Assembly: GCF_000797445.1 (NCBI RefSeq)
Contig: NZ_JSWF01000024.1
Coordinates: 1 to 64,000, forward strand
Length of the DNA: 64,000 bases
Direction: 5' to 3'
From: Lacinutrix jangbogonensis
GTDB lineage: Bacteria; Bacteroidota; Bacteroidia; Flavobacteriales; Flavobacteriaceae
Within the stretch, counting starts at the first letter, position 1. The number at the start of each line of letters is the position of its first letter. The notes beneath the pieces are model-generated. The model ran no database searches and was not told the origin of the DNA. It saw only the letters and a program-made list of their open reading frames with translations. Shown here piece after piece: positions 35,686 through 44,464 of this stretch. A program made the translations under genes and the position numbers.

Positions 35686-37329
35686 TTAGATCGTTATTTT
35701 AGCAACTATGCTTTCTCCATTAGACTTATCTAATTTAATGATTTTTACTTCTTTCTTTTGGTTTCGTTTACCAAAATTTTTATAAATAATTAGTTTAACA
35801 AATACGGCTTCATCCTTAGATTTATTAGCATCATTATATTTTAATCCAATAAAATAGTCACCTTTGCGAGCATTTCTAATAGTATATTCTTCTGGACCAA
35901 AAGCATCGTTTACATTTATAAGCTCTCCACCTAATCGCGTTCTTGGATTGTCTTTTGAAGCTATTTCTAAAGAAGGATCTATAACTTGTAAGTTAACATT
36001 ACTATTTTCTCTATTCCAACTTGCCAATATTCTAATATCGAAAGTACTATTTAGCTTATAATAAGATTCTAATTTAGAATCATCAATATTTTTAGAGGTT
36101 TGAAGCATAGCATTAACTTCATTTTTAACAACACCATTAATTTTTGATGCCGCTTTGGTTAATTCTAGTAAATCTGTAAATAAGTTAAAAGCACGTTGTG
36201 TTTTACCCTTTTCGTTATAAATCTGAGCCAAATCTATATAAGATTGTGCGTTTCTTGGTCTTAGTATTAATAATCGCTTATAAACAGAACTTGCTAAATC
36301 GTACTCTTTATCTGCTTGTAGTTTCATAGCTAAACCTTTTAATGTTTCATAATTATCTATGTTAGAAATTACAACATCATTTAAAACCTTTTTACTATTC
36401 TCTTTATCATTAGCATTAGCGAAAAAACTGTAAACATCTACGTAATAAGAATTATGGTCCTTATAGTCTTCTCTTTGAGTTTCATATAGCTTATAGGCTT
36501 TTTCTGGACTAGATTGACGCTTTAAAGCTTTTATGTACGACGGTTTAGTATTCGTGTTTTTTACTTTTAAACTACCTCTATATTTTACTGTTTTTGGCTT
36601 ATAAAATTTTGTATTATTGACGCTTCCTGTCCCTTTTTTTAATTTAACAACAACAACTCCATTACTGCCTTGGCTGCCATATAGAGCTGCTCCATTTGCT
36701 CCTTTTAAAACAGTTATAGTATCTATTAAGTAAGGATCTAGAGTTTCGAAAAAAGCATAGGTTGAAATCGCTCCATCTATTACTACTAATGCATTGTTAT
36801 CGCCTCTAAGCGATCTATTACCTCTTAACCTTATAGCAGGAACATTTCCATTACTAGACATTAATACGTCTAAGCCGCTTACTTTCCCATCTAAACTTAC
36901 TAACGCATTAGGATTATTTGCATGTGTTAATAGGTTATTATTAACTTCTTTATAACCATATCCTATTCTATCTTTTTTCTTTTCTAAACCCATAGCAAGC
37001 ATAACTACATCACCATCTCTAATTGGTGTTCTCTTCATATTAATATTAATGGTATTTGCGTTCAACACTTTCACTTCCTTATTGGCATAGCCATTAAAAT
37101 TAAAAATTAAGGTTTTACCTACAGAAACATTTAACGAATAATTTCCAAATAAGTTAGTTTGTGTTCCGTCTGCCGTATCTTGAATATTGATGGTGACATG
37201 AGGAAACGGATTTCCATCTTCGTCTAATACAATACCACTAATAATCTCCTTTTCTTGAGACACTAAGTTTTGCGAAAAGCTTTGTGAAGCTATGCAAATA
37301 GTCATAAATAATTTTAAAACTGTTTTCAT
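35686..37329 (-). CDS. exported regulatory-plug-TPR-DUF2135 chimera
   Basis: 547 residues. Signal peptide (MKTVLKLFMTICIASQSFS), carboxypeptidase-regulatory domain (28-105: ISGIVLDEDGNPFPHVTINI, FGNYSLNVSVGKTLIFNFNG), TonB-plug module of the SusC type without a beta-barrel (about 130-235: IRLRGNRSL, DNNALVVIDGAI, VLKGANGAALYGSQGSNGVV), TPR-like helices (about 265-400) and a C-terminal DUF2135 domain (LASWNRENSNVNLQVIDPSL, FGPEEYTIRNARKGDYFIGL). It lacks the VIT and VWA domains of its longer paralogue at 31299-34625 but is otherwise collinear. No barrel means it cannot itself be a transporter; a role in envelope assembly or adhesion is a guess. Intact gene, own promoter and terminator. Confidence 0.82.
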   Translation of the reverse strand: MKTVLKLFMTICIASQSFSQNLVSQEKEIISGIVLDEDGNPFPHVTINIQDTADGTQTNLFGNYSLNVSVGKTLIFNFNGYANKEVKVLNANTININMKRTPIRDGDVVMLAMGLEKKKDRIGYGYKEVNNNLLTHANNPNALVSLDGKVSGLDVLMSSNGNVPAIRLRGNRSLRGDNNALVVIDGAISTYAFFETLDPYLIDTITVLKGANGAALYGSQGSNGVVVVKLKKGTGSVNNTKFYKPKTVKYRGSLKVKNTNTKPSYIKALKRQSSPEKAYKLYETQREDYKDHNSYYVDVYSFFANANDKENSKKVLNDVVISNIDNYETLKGLAMKLQADKEYDLASSVYKRLLILRPRNAQSYIDLAQIYNEKGKTQRAFNLFTDLLELTKAASKINGVVKNEVNAMLQTSKNIDDSKLESYYKLNSTFDIRILASWNRENSNVNLQVIDPSLEIASKDNPRTRLGGELINVNDAFGPEEYTIRNARKGDYFIGLKYNDANKSKDEAVFVKLIIYKNFGKRNQKKEVKIIKLDKSNGESIVAKITI

Positions 37330-37352
37330 AATATTTGATTTTTTGGTTCATA

Positions 37353-37449
37353 TAAAACTAATAATTAGTTGTTATATAATAAAAGTATAATGAGTAAACA
37401 CACCTTTTCAATGCGTGAAACATACTTTTGAATGCGTGAAAGTACTTTT
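37353..37449 (-). promoter_or_regulatory. promoter with three 21-bp direct repeats (first unit)
   Basis: TAGTTTTA box at 37353-37360, 24 bp from the start codon. Three repeat units start at 37389, 37410 and 37431, a period of exactly 21 bp. Plus-strand consensus is AATGnGTgAAAnnTaCTTTT (each unit differs slightly). The array begins 60 bp upstream of the ATG. Direct repeats two helical turns apart at this position are typical of LytTR-type activator sites. Between 37450 and 37654 I see nothing else I can support. Confidence 0.78.
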
Positions 37450-37654
37450 TACTCTATTAATTTTATTTAAAGTTTATGCTCTTATAGTTTTCCGCGAGAC
37501 TTAAAAACAAACTCTTTTACATACTATACGTATTTTAGTTTAGAAAATGAGTTTAGCTTTATACATACAGAATCCTCTAAATCGATGTCTTCACCTTAAA
37601 CATCAATAATAACAAGTTTTCCAAGTATTCGGTCATCTTCTGAAGCAATAAAAA

Positions 37655-39415
37655 CTATTTGATTTCTGTAGCAAAAGGAAACATAAGTTGAATTCCTTTT
37701 TGCTTAGTCATTGTTTTAATTTCTTGTAAAATCTTATAATTTTCTGCTCCTAATTCTTCTTTCATTAGGGCTTCTTTAGATTGCACTAATCCAAAACCTT
37801 TTAACATAGCCTTCAAATTTTTATCGAAAACTGGATATTGAATTATTCTATACTCTTCTACTTCTGTAAGCTCTGCTGCATAAGCTAAAGCAGCATCTAA
37901 ACCACCTAGCTGGTCTACCAATCCATTATTTACGGCATCTGCACCTGTCCAAACTCTACCTTGTGCAATGTCATGTACAGCCTCTTGCGTCATATTACGA
38001 CCTTGTGCTACTCTATTAGTAAACAAATTGTAAACAGACGCAATACTTTCTTTAATAAAATTACGCTGGTTGTCGTTCATTGGTTCAAATAAGCTATAAG
38101 CCACCGCATTTTTATTAGTAACCACCTGCTCTGCGTTAATGCCCCATTTATCTGCCAATCCTTTTACATTTGGTAAAGTTCCAAATACTCCAATACTACC
38201 TGTTATTGTTGTAGGTTCTGCGAATATTCTATTAGCATTACACGCAATATAATAGCCACCAGAAGCAGCAACGTCTCCCATTGAAACTATTATTGGTTTA
38301 ACTTTTTTGGTGAGTTCTATTTCTCTCCAAATAAGTTCACTAGCCAAAGCACTTCCTCCGGGAGAGTTTACGCGTAAAACTATAGCTTTAATCTTATCAT
38401 CGTTACGTGCTTTTTCTAAGGATCTATTAACTGCGCCTTGCCCAACAGATGTTTCGTCGCCTTCTCCATAAAAAATCTGACCTTCGGTATAAATTACAGC
38501 TATTTTATCTTTTGCAGTATATGGCTTTTTATTGGATGCATACAAGGCATAGTCTTCAATTAGGATCGTATTTAACTCTTTTTTATTGCTTACACCAAGC
38601 GCCCTTTTTATCCCTTTTATATACTCATCATGATATCCTATTTTATCAATCAAGCCTGAGCTTAAAGCCAGTTGTGGTGTTCTAGATAGTAAGTTGTCTG
38701 CTATTGTATTTAATTGTTCTGTTGAAATGTTTCTACTTACCGATACTTCCTTTTTTACTTCACTCCAAATACCATTTAAATACGCACTTATTTGCTCGCG
38801 GTTATTTTCGCTCATTTCGTTTTCCAAATAAGGTTCTACCGCACTTTTATATTTCCCTAACCTAACAACTTCCATTTTTATACCCGATTTTTCTTGAAAA
38901 TCTTTAAAATATAAACGCTCTGTAGATAAGCCTTTAAATTCCAAAATGCCAACAGGGTTTATATATAATGTATCTGCAACTGAGTTTAAATAGTAATCTT
39001 TTTGCGAGTAAACATCTCCATAAGACACTATAAATTTTCCTGATTCTTTAAATTTTAAAAGTGCGTCTCTTAGCGCTTTTGTTTGAGACATTCCTGCCAT
39101 TACAAAATTATTATCTATTGAAACACCCTTAATATTCTCATCTGTTGATGCGTAATCTATGGCATAAATTAAATCGAAAAGACCATTTTTTTCGTTTTCA
39201 TCTAAAAAAGGATAGTCCTTAAAGGTTGTTTGTGCTGCATAATCTTTTATTGGGAAATCTAATTTAAGTTCTAAAATTGAATTTTTTCTAACAGTTAATG
39301 TGTCATCTGAAGAGGATCCTACCAGCATACCAATCAGTATTAAAAATCCGAAACAAATAAATAGAAAAACAAATATGCCTATAACTGTTGAAAATACGCG
39401 TTTTATAAAATTCAT
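37655..39415 (-). CDS. sppA: signal peptide peptidase SppA, 67-kDa type
   Basis: Membrane-bound serine protease that degrades leftover signal peptides. 586 residues: one N-terminal membrane anchor (VFSTVIGIFVFLFICFGFLILIG within 8-32), then two ClpP-like repeats. The catalytic Ser385 is in SMGDVAASGGYYIACNANR and the general-base Lys190 in RLGKYKSAVEPYLENEMS, the Ser/Lys dyad spacing of the long E. coli-type SppA. Followed by the menaquinone genes on the same strand without obvious link; it could share a transcript with menE (50 bp apart). Confidence 0.93.
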   Translation of the reverse strand: MNFIKRVFSTVIGIFVFLFICFGFLILIGMLVGSSSDDTLTVRKNSILELKLDFPIKDYAAQTTFKDYPFLDENEKNGLFDLIYAIDYASTDENIKGVSIDNNFVMAGMSQTKALRDALLKFKESGKFIVSYGDVYSQKDYYLNSVADTLYINPVGILEFKGLSTERLYFKDFQEKSGIKMEVVRLGKYKSAVEPYLENEMSENNREQISAYLNGIWSEVKKEVSVSRNISTEQLNTIADNLLSRTPQLALSSGLIDKIGYHDEYIKGIKRALGVSNKKELNTILIEDYALYASNKKPYTAKDKIAVIYTEGQIFYGEGDETSVGQGAVNRSLEKARNDDKIKAIVLRVNSPGGSALASELIWREIELTKKVKPIIVSMGDVAASGGYYIACNANRIFAEPTTITGSIGVFGTLPNVKGLADKWGINAEQVVTNKNAVAYSLFEPMNDNQRNFIKESIASVYNLFTNRVAQGRNMTQEAVHDIAQGRVWTGADAVNNGLVDQLGGLDAALAYAAELTEVEEYRIIQYPVFDKNLKAMLKGFGLVQSKEALMKEELGAENYKILQEIKTMTKQKGIQLMFPFATEIK

Positions 39416-39465
39416 AATATTAATTTTTATTAAGCTATTAGTATTATTAAAGTGATAGTTAAAGT

Positions 39466-40551
39466 TTACTTCAATAATTTCAAGGTATCTTTTCTGTTAA
39501 TTTTACCAGAAGATGTTTCAATAAATTTAGAAATTACATAAATATTTTTTGGTTTCTCAAATTTATTTAATGTCATAAAATCTGAAGGTTTCAGTGTTAC
39601 AAATTCAGCTTCAACAATTAATATTAACTGTTGTCCTAAAGTCTCATTTTTTTCTGAAGCTATAAAAAAACGTTCCTTTATCGTTTTTTTAAGTTGTTCT
39701 TCTACTTGTTCTGGATTTATTTTTAAGCCTCCAGAATTTATTATGTTATCGAAACGACCTAACCATTCAAATTCATTTTTAGAATGCATTTGAACTACAT
39801 CGTTAGTTATTATTTCATTTTTAGAAAACTGTGGTGCATTAATAATAAGACAGTCTCTATTATCTTGTGAGATATTTATGTTTGGTAAGACTTTGAAGTA
39901 ATTAACCACAGATTGCCACGTCGCACCGACTCGCAATGATGTAAAATTATTTAATTGTTTTACAGCAATATGCGACACTGTTTCCGTCATGCCATAAGTC
40001 TCAAAAATAGTAGTTTTTAAATCTTGTAATTTAATTTTTAAGGCTGAAGACACTTGTGCTCCTCCAACTATAATCGTTTTAATTGACTTTAATTTACCTC
40101 TATTTTTTTCAAGTTGTAAGGGCACCATTGCAGTAAAATGGTAGTGCTTTTCTTCAGCTATTTCTAAATTAGATTTTGGTTCTATACTATCCAATTCAAG
40201 ACCTAAAACTAGAGCACGAACGAGCATCATTTTTCCTGCTATATAATGCGCTGGTAAACATAAAAGTGCGGAATTACTTGGTTGTAAGTTAAAATGAGCA
40301 CCTGTTGCAAGAGCACTATTTACCATCGCTTGTTTTTCAATTATTATTGTTTTTGGAATACCAGTAGATCCAGAAGTTTTAAGTGCTATTGTATTAGCTT
40401 TGTCTTGCCATTGTAATAAAAATTCGCCAATATCATTATTATAAGACGCCTCGCTTTCTATTAACTGTAATGCAAGAGCTTTTAAAGTCTTAAAATTATA
40501 ATGTGTTCCATGATACTTAAAACACTCATGAACTGTATCGAAAATCGGCAT
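39466..40551 (-). CDS. menE: o-succinylbenzoate-CoA ligase
   Basis: Activates o-succinylbenzoate with ATP and CoA in menaquinone synthesis. 361 residues, short for the AMP-forming ligase family but usual for Bacteroidetes MenE. The phosphate-binding loop KTSGSTGIPKTIIIEK is near 58-73, the adenine-binding ETYGMTETVSH near 187-197, the hinge GRFDNIINSGGLKINPEQVE near 267, and the C-terminal catalytic Lys in SSGKINRKDTL. menC is two genes upstream on the same strand. CPBP and menE genes are 3 bp apart, so this is one operon. Confidence 0.9.
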   Translation of the reverse strand: MPIFDTVHECFKYHGTHYNFKTLKALALQLIESEASYNNDIGEFLLQWQDKANTIALKTSGSTGIPKTIIIEKQAMVNSALATGAHFNLQPSNSALLCLPAHYIAGKMMLVRALVLGLELDSIEPKSNLEIAEEKHYHFTAMVPLQLEKNRGKLKSIKTIIVGGAQVSSALKIKLQDLKTTIFETYGMTETVSHIAVKQLNNFTSLRVGATWQSVVNYFKVLPNINISQDNRDCLIINAPQFSKNEIITNDVVQMHSKNEFEWLGRFDNIINSGGLKINPEQVEEQLKKTIKERFFIASEKNETLGQQLILIVEAEFVTLKPSDFMTLNKFEKPKNIYVISKFIETSSGKINRKDTLKLLK

Positions 40552-40554
40552 GTA

Positions 40555-41511
40555 TTAGTCTATTATTTTGTAGTTTTCTTCTGGTGGCTCTACAACTTTT
40601 CCAAATAGTTTTTCTTTCCAATTGGTCCATTTATAAACTTTAGCAAAGATAAAAATGATAATTGGGAAGATAATAAAAACTGGTAAAGCAATATCGGTAA
40701 AACCAACTCCTGGTTCTGAAATATCTTTAAAAATAGAATGTGTTTGTAAAACCGTCCAATCTGCTGAGACTAATAATGCTCCAAATAAATTATTAGCAGC
40801 ATGAAACCCTAATGCTAATTCCATACCTTCATCCATAAGTGTAATAATACCTAAAAACAAACCCGTTCCAATATAATATACCATAACGACATAGCCCAAT
40901 TTACCCACTTCTGGATTAAAAATGTGCAAACCTCCAAAAATAAAAGAAGTCACAAGTAAAGGAAACCATCGGTTTTTCGCTAAGGTACCAAGACCTTGCA
41001 TTAAATAACCTCTAAAAACATACTCTTCTGTACTCGTTTGAATTGGTATTAGTATGATTGCAATTAAAGCTAAAATTAAAAAACGTTCTAATTCAAAATT
41101 CCAAACATAACCTTCTGGAGCTAAATAATAATCCAATAAAACTAAGCCTGATGATAGTATTCCCCAAAAAATGAAAGCAAACCAAATACGCTTCCAATCT
41201 ATTTTTTCTCTTGCAGTAGTTAGCTCCTTTATAGATTGTTTATGTAGATGTTTTACCACTAAAAACAATGCTAATAATGCAAAAGCAAAAGAAAGTAACA
41301 AAAGAAATAAATTTAGATTTGGCTCTAAAACAGTCATTAATTCTTGTTCTGTCATCGAAAAAACAGAACCACCTTCTTCCACAGCCTTAAAAAGTGCCAC
41401 AAATGTAAAAGGAATTTGTCCAATTATGGCTCCAGCAATGATTATTCCAGAACCAACCAGATATCTCCAAAACTCATGCTTAACCTTAAAAGCCTGTTGT
41501 ATATAATTCAT
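40555..41511 (-). CDS. CPBP (CAAX/Abi) family intramembrane protein
   Basis: 318 residues with about eight hydrophobic segments. The family motifs are seen: EEYVFRG (Glu162, Glu163, Arg167), FGGLHIFNP near 193-201 and HAANNLFGA near 238-246, the glutamate/histidine set of the Abi/Rce1-type intramembrane proteases. Substrate unknown; many family members act in bacteriocin immunity or prenyl-protein processing. It lies 3 bp from menE and 3 bp from menC, so it is co-transcribed with menaquinone genes. Confidence 0.88.
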   Translation of the reverse strand: MNYIQQAFKVKHEFWRYLVGSGIIIAGAIIGQIPFTFVALFKAVEEGGSVFSMTEQELMTVLEPNLNLFLLLLSFAFALLALFLVVKHLHKQSIKELTTAREKIDWKRIWFAFIFWGILSSGLVLLDYYLAPEGYVWNFELERFLILALIAIILIPIQTSTEEYVFRGYLMQGLGTLAKNRWFPLLVTSFIFGGLHIFNPEVGKLGYVVMVYYIGTGLFLGIITLMDEGMELALGFHAANNLFGALLVSADWTVLQTHSIFKDISEPGVGFTDIALPVFIIFPIIIFIFAKVYKWTNWKEKLFGKVVEPPEENYKIID

Positions 41512-41514
41512 AAT

Positions 41515-42546
41515 CTATAAATTAAAATTCCAATTTTTATTAGTGTATTGCAAGGTACCATTTTTTACTTGTAAAGGCGATTGAAAATTGTTAGTAAACA
41601 AACTTCCTGTTCCTAATCCTTGAGGCATTTTATTCTGTTTTAAATACGTATATTGTGCAATGGCACTAAGGCCTACATTACTTTCTAAAGCACTGGTAAT
41701 CCACCAATTTATATCTTGTTTTTCTGCTAAAGTTATCCACTCATCTGTTCCTGAAAAGCCACCAATAAAACTGGGTTTTAGTATTATATATTGTGGTTTT
41801 ATAGTTTGCAGTAATTCTATTTTTTTGTCTGTTGTAAAAACACCTATTAGTTCTTCGTCTAAAGCAATCGGTAATGTTGATTTCTCACACAAATTAGCCA
41901 TGGCTTCAAATTGGTGTTGCTTAATTGGTTGCTCAATAGAGTGCAATTTAAAATCGCTTAACCGTTTTAATTTGTCTAATGCAGTATCTGGATTAAAAGC
42001 GCCATTGGCATCAACACGTAATTCTATATCGCTTTCGCTGAAATGCTTTCTAATACCTTTTAGTAAACTTAATTCTGTTTCAAAATCTATGGCTCCAATT
42101 TTAAGTTTGATGCATTTAAAGCCCGCTTCAATTTTATCTTGAATTTGTTGCTTCATAAAGGCTTCCGTTCCCATCCAAATTAAACCGTTTATTGAAATCG
42201 TAGCTTCATTTTTCGTGAATTTTGATGGAAATAAATCAAAATCATCTTCAGTTTTAAAAGATCTAAAAGCCATTTCTAAGCCTATTTGAATACTTGGGAA
42301 CTCTATGTTTTTAGCTAAAAGAAAAGCCAAACCTTTAGTTATGTTTTCGCAAGTGTATTTAAGTTGTGCTTGATAATCTGGTCTATCGTCTACAGATAAA
42401 CCTCGAAGAATGCCACATTCTCCAACACCTCTTTTTCCTTCCGAAGTTATTATAATAAACCAAGTTTCTTTCGTTTTTAAAACACCTCGCGAAGTTCCAC
42501 TAGGTTGTTTAAAATTAAGAATATGTTTGTGGTAAGTTGCTTTCAT
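41515..42546 (-). CDS. menC: o-succinylbenzoate synthase
   Basis: Dehydrates SHCHC to o-succinylbenzoate in menaquinone synthesis; enolase superfamily, Mg-dependent. 343 residues. Catalytic motifs in order: FKCIKLKIG near 140 with the Lys pair, ELRVDANGAF near 176-185 (first metal Asp), SIEQPI near 200 (Glu), IALDEEL near 227 (Asp), and the second-base region ILKPSFIGG near 255. The first gene of the menC-CPBP-menE operon. Related epimerases are the main alternative but the men neighbours decide. Confidence 0.9.
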   Translation of the reverse strand: MKATYHKHILNFKQPSGTSRGVLKTKETWFIIITSEGKRGVGECGILRGLSVDDRPDYQAQLKYTCENITKGLAFLLAKNIEFPSIQIGLEMAFRSFKTEDDFDLFPSKFTKNEATISINGLIWMGTEAFMKQQIQDKIEAGFKCIKLKIGAIDFETELSLLKGIRKHFSESDIELRVDANGAFNPDTALDKLKRLSDFKLHSIEQPIKQHQFEAMANLCEKSTLPIALDEELIGVFTTDKKIELLQTIKPQYIILKPSFIGGFSGTDEWITLAEKQDINWWITSALESNVGLSAIAQYTYLKQNKMPQGLGTGSLFTNNFQSPLQVKNGTLQYTNKNWNFNL

Positions 42547-42672
42547 TTTTCACATCAAAAATACACAGAAATATAAAAAGTTGACGCTTTTTTTTTACAA
42601 AAAACATCAACTTAAATGACTCTTACAAATAATTTAAAGACTAACTCAAATATTTTAAAGATTAATTAAATA

Positions 42673-43431
42673 TTATAGAAAATTAACACGACCTGTTTCC
42701 ATATCATAAACAGCTGCCACAATTTTTATTTTACCTGCTGCTTCTAATTGTTTTAACTTAGGAGATTGTTTCTTAATATCTTCAACCGTTTTTAAGGCAT
42801 TATTATTAATAACAGTGTTAGTGAATTTGGTGTTTTCAGAAGACACTTCTCCTGTTTTCTCTGTCATATCTATAGATGGTTTAATCTCTTTTAGCAAATC
42901 GTCTAAAGCAAGCATATTCATAGATTTAGCATCTGTATTATCTATTGCATGCTTAACGGCGCCACACTGAGTATGACCCATTACGATCACTAATTTAGAT
43001 CCTGCTACAGCAGTTGCAAATTCCATAGAACCAACAATATCTCTGTTTTCAATATTACCTGCTACACGTGCTACAAAAATATCTCCTATTCCAAGGTCGA
43101 AAACATCTTCTACTGGAACACGACTATCTACACAAGATAATACAATGGCTTTTGGGTATTGACCTATGGTTGCCATTCTGCGTTGTGCTGAATGATCGCG
43201 CTGCGTTAAGTTATTACTTATAAAGTTTTCATTTCCTTTTATTAGACGCCCAATAATTTCATCTGGTGTCATGTTGGCCTGTTCTCGAGCTGTAAGAATA
43301 CTTTTTATTGTATTTTGCTTTACTTCTGCGGTTTCAATAGCAACTTCTTTAACTTCCTTTTTCTCTTCTTGACAAGAAAACATACCGAAAACTAATACTA
43401 CTAAACCTAAACTTTTTAAATGATTTTTCAT
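42673..43431 (-). CDS. beta-class carbonic anhydrase, exported lipoprotein
   Basis: Interconverts CO2 and bicarbonate. 252 residues, with a lipoprotein signal ending GMFSC (Cys20), so exported to the envelope. The mature beta-CA domain shows the zinc ligands Cys100 and Asp102 with Arg104 (SCVDSRVP) and His153 and Cys156 (GHTQCGA), all present. It is 41 bp downstream of a DUF2490 outer-membrane-like gene on the same strand, probably one operon. Periplasmic beta-CAs of this kind are common in marine Bacteroidetes. Confidence 0.92.
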   Translation of the reverse strand: MKNHLKSLGLVVLVFGMFSCQEEKKEVKEVAIETAEVKQNTIKSILTAREQANMTPDEIIGRLIKGNENFISNNLTQRDHSAQRRMATIGQYPKAIVLSCVDSRVPVEDVFDLGIGDIFVARVAGNIENRDIVGSMEFATAVAGSKLVIVMGHTQCGAVKHAIDNTDAKSMNMLALDDLLKEIKPSIDMTEKTGEVSSENTKFTNTVINNNALKTVEDIKKQSPKLKQLEAAGKIKIVAAVYDMETGRVNFL

Positions 43432-43472
43432 GTTGATTATTGTTTTGAATTTATAAAATGATACTTAATTAA

Positions 43473-44159
43473 TTAAAAATTATGGTGTACACTAAATTGA
43501 AGTTGGCCTTTTCCCCAGTTAACTGTCTTTTGATTCATCCAACCGAATTGAAAACGTATAGATGGTTTTAAGATGTAACCTATTCCTAGATATGTTCTGT
43601 TTCTATCGAACAATTCAACAGATCTATTGTCGCCTATACGTTCTTGTCCATTGATAAATAGCTCATTATAAAAAGCTGCATAAATAGCCTTTTCATCCAA
43701 AGTCTTTTTATTAATTGGTATGTTAACGAATACATTATAACGGTAACGCGTTCTAAAATCTTGATTTTCTACAAAACGTTGTTCATATCTAAAGCGATGT
43801 GTTAAAAAAACGCGACCTAATATTTTTTGAGGAATTAATGCTTCTTGGTAGATTCTATTTTCTCCAGAAGTGTCATCACTATCACCAAAGACTCCTGAAG
43901 TAATATTAGCATAGCCCAAAGTAAACTTAACATCGGCGTCTTTAGGAGCATATGTTAAACCTGTTCTTACTAATAATTGCTCTAAATCTCCTGCCAGATT
44001 CCAATTTCGATGTTGAATATCGCCTTGAATACCAAATTCACTATCTTTAAATTGATGATTAAAAAAATACATATACCAAGCACCCGTTTTAGACTCATCC
44101 ACTTGAGAAAATGCAACCGAAGAAAACAATATAAAAACGAAAACAATAGCTTTACTCAT
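43473..44159 (-). CDS. DUF2490 domain protein (outer-membrane beta-barrel-like)
   Basis: 228 residues with signal peptide MSKAIVFVFILFSSVAFS. Alternating amphipathic strands with aromatic girdle residues (GAWYMYFFNHQFKDSEFGIQ, RVFLTHRFRYEQRFVENQDF, GIGYILKPSIRFQFGWMN) and a C-terminal HNF fit the DUF2490 family, predicted outer-membrane beta barrels. Upstream of the carbonic anhydrase gene on the same strand, so co-expression is likely. Transported or bound substrate unknown. A long palindrome lies directly upstream of the start. Confidence 0.85.
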   Translation of the reverse strand: MSKAIVFVFILFSSVAFSQVDESKTGAWYMYFFNHQFKDSEFGIQGDIQHRNWNLAGDLEQLLVRTGLTYAPKDADVKFTLGYANITSGVFGDSDDTSGENRIYQEALIPQKILGRVFLTHRFRYEQRFVENQDFRTRYRYNVFVNIPINKKTLDEKAIYAAFYNELFINGQERIGDNRSVELFDRNRTYLGIGYILKPSIRFQFGWMNQKTVNWGKGQLQFSVHHNF

Positions 44160-44169
44160 ATTATAAAAT

Positions 44170-44218
44170 GTTATAAGCGCAAATACAATAGTAATACTAT
44201 TATATTTGCGCTTATAAT
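44170..44218. promoter_or_regulatory. 49-bp near-perfect palindrome upstream of the DUF2490/carbonic anhydrase operon
   Basis: Left arm 44170-44193 and right arm 44195-44218 are complementary at 22 of 24 positions around a single central base. Core sequence ATAAGCGCAAATA is mirrored by TATTTGCGCTTAT. It includes TATATTTG (44201-44208) on the plus strand. It ends 11 bp upstream of the ATG at 44159. Candidate operator or overlapping promoters; the rest of 44219-44464 looks empty. Confidence 0.7.
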
Positions 44219-44464
44219 GATTAAATTAACCAATATTTAACACATAACCAACATCTAAAAGCAAAATACTAAGCACATATTTAAAGCCAGTTCAAAATAA
44301 TAAAACCAGAGAGAATAGATCCATTTATTTTAGTTCTAAAAAAAACACGAGGAACGAGTAGCTTGTATAATTATAAAAATATTTTTTGTTGTAAATTGCT
44401 TTATTAAGTGTTATCAAAATCACCTGTTGACAAACCCAACTTGGTATTAAATATTTCATAGCTA

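Noticed and set aside
28534-37329. Reading the plug-containing proteins as SusC-type TonB-dependent transporters
   Set aside because: No beta-barrel follows the plug in any of them; the C-termini are TPR, DUF2135 or VWA domains.
37389-37449. The 21-bp repeat array as a CRISPR array
   Set aside because: Units adjoin without spacers, there are only three, and they are at a fixed distance from a promoter; no cas genes are present.
41660-42142. 160-codon open frame opposite menC
   Set aside because: It lies fully antisense to a clear enzyme gene and has no recognisable protein pattern.
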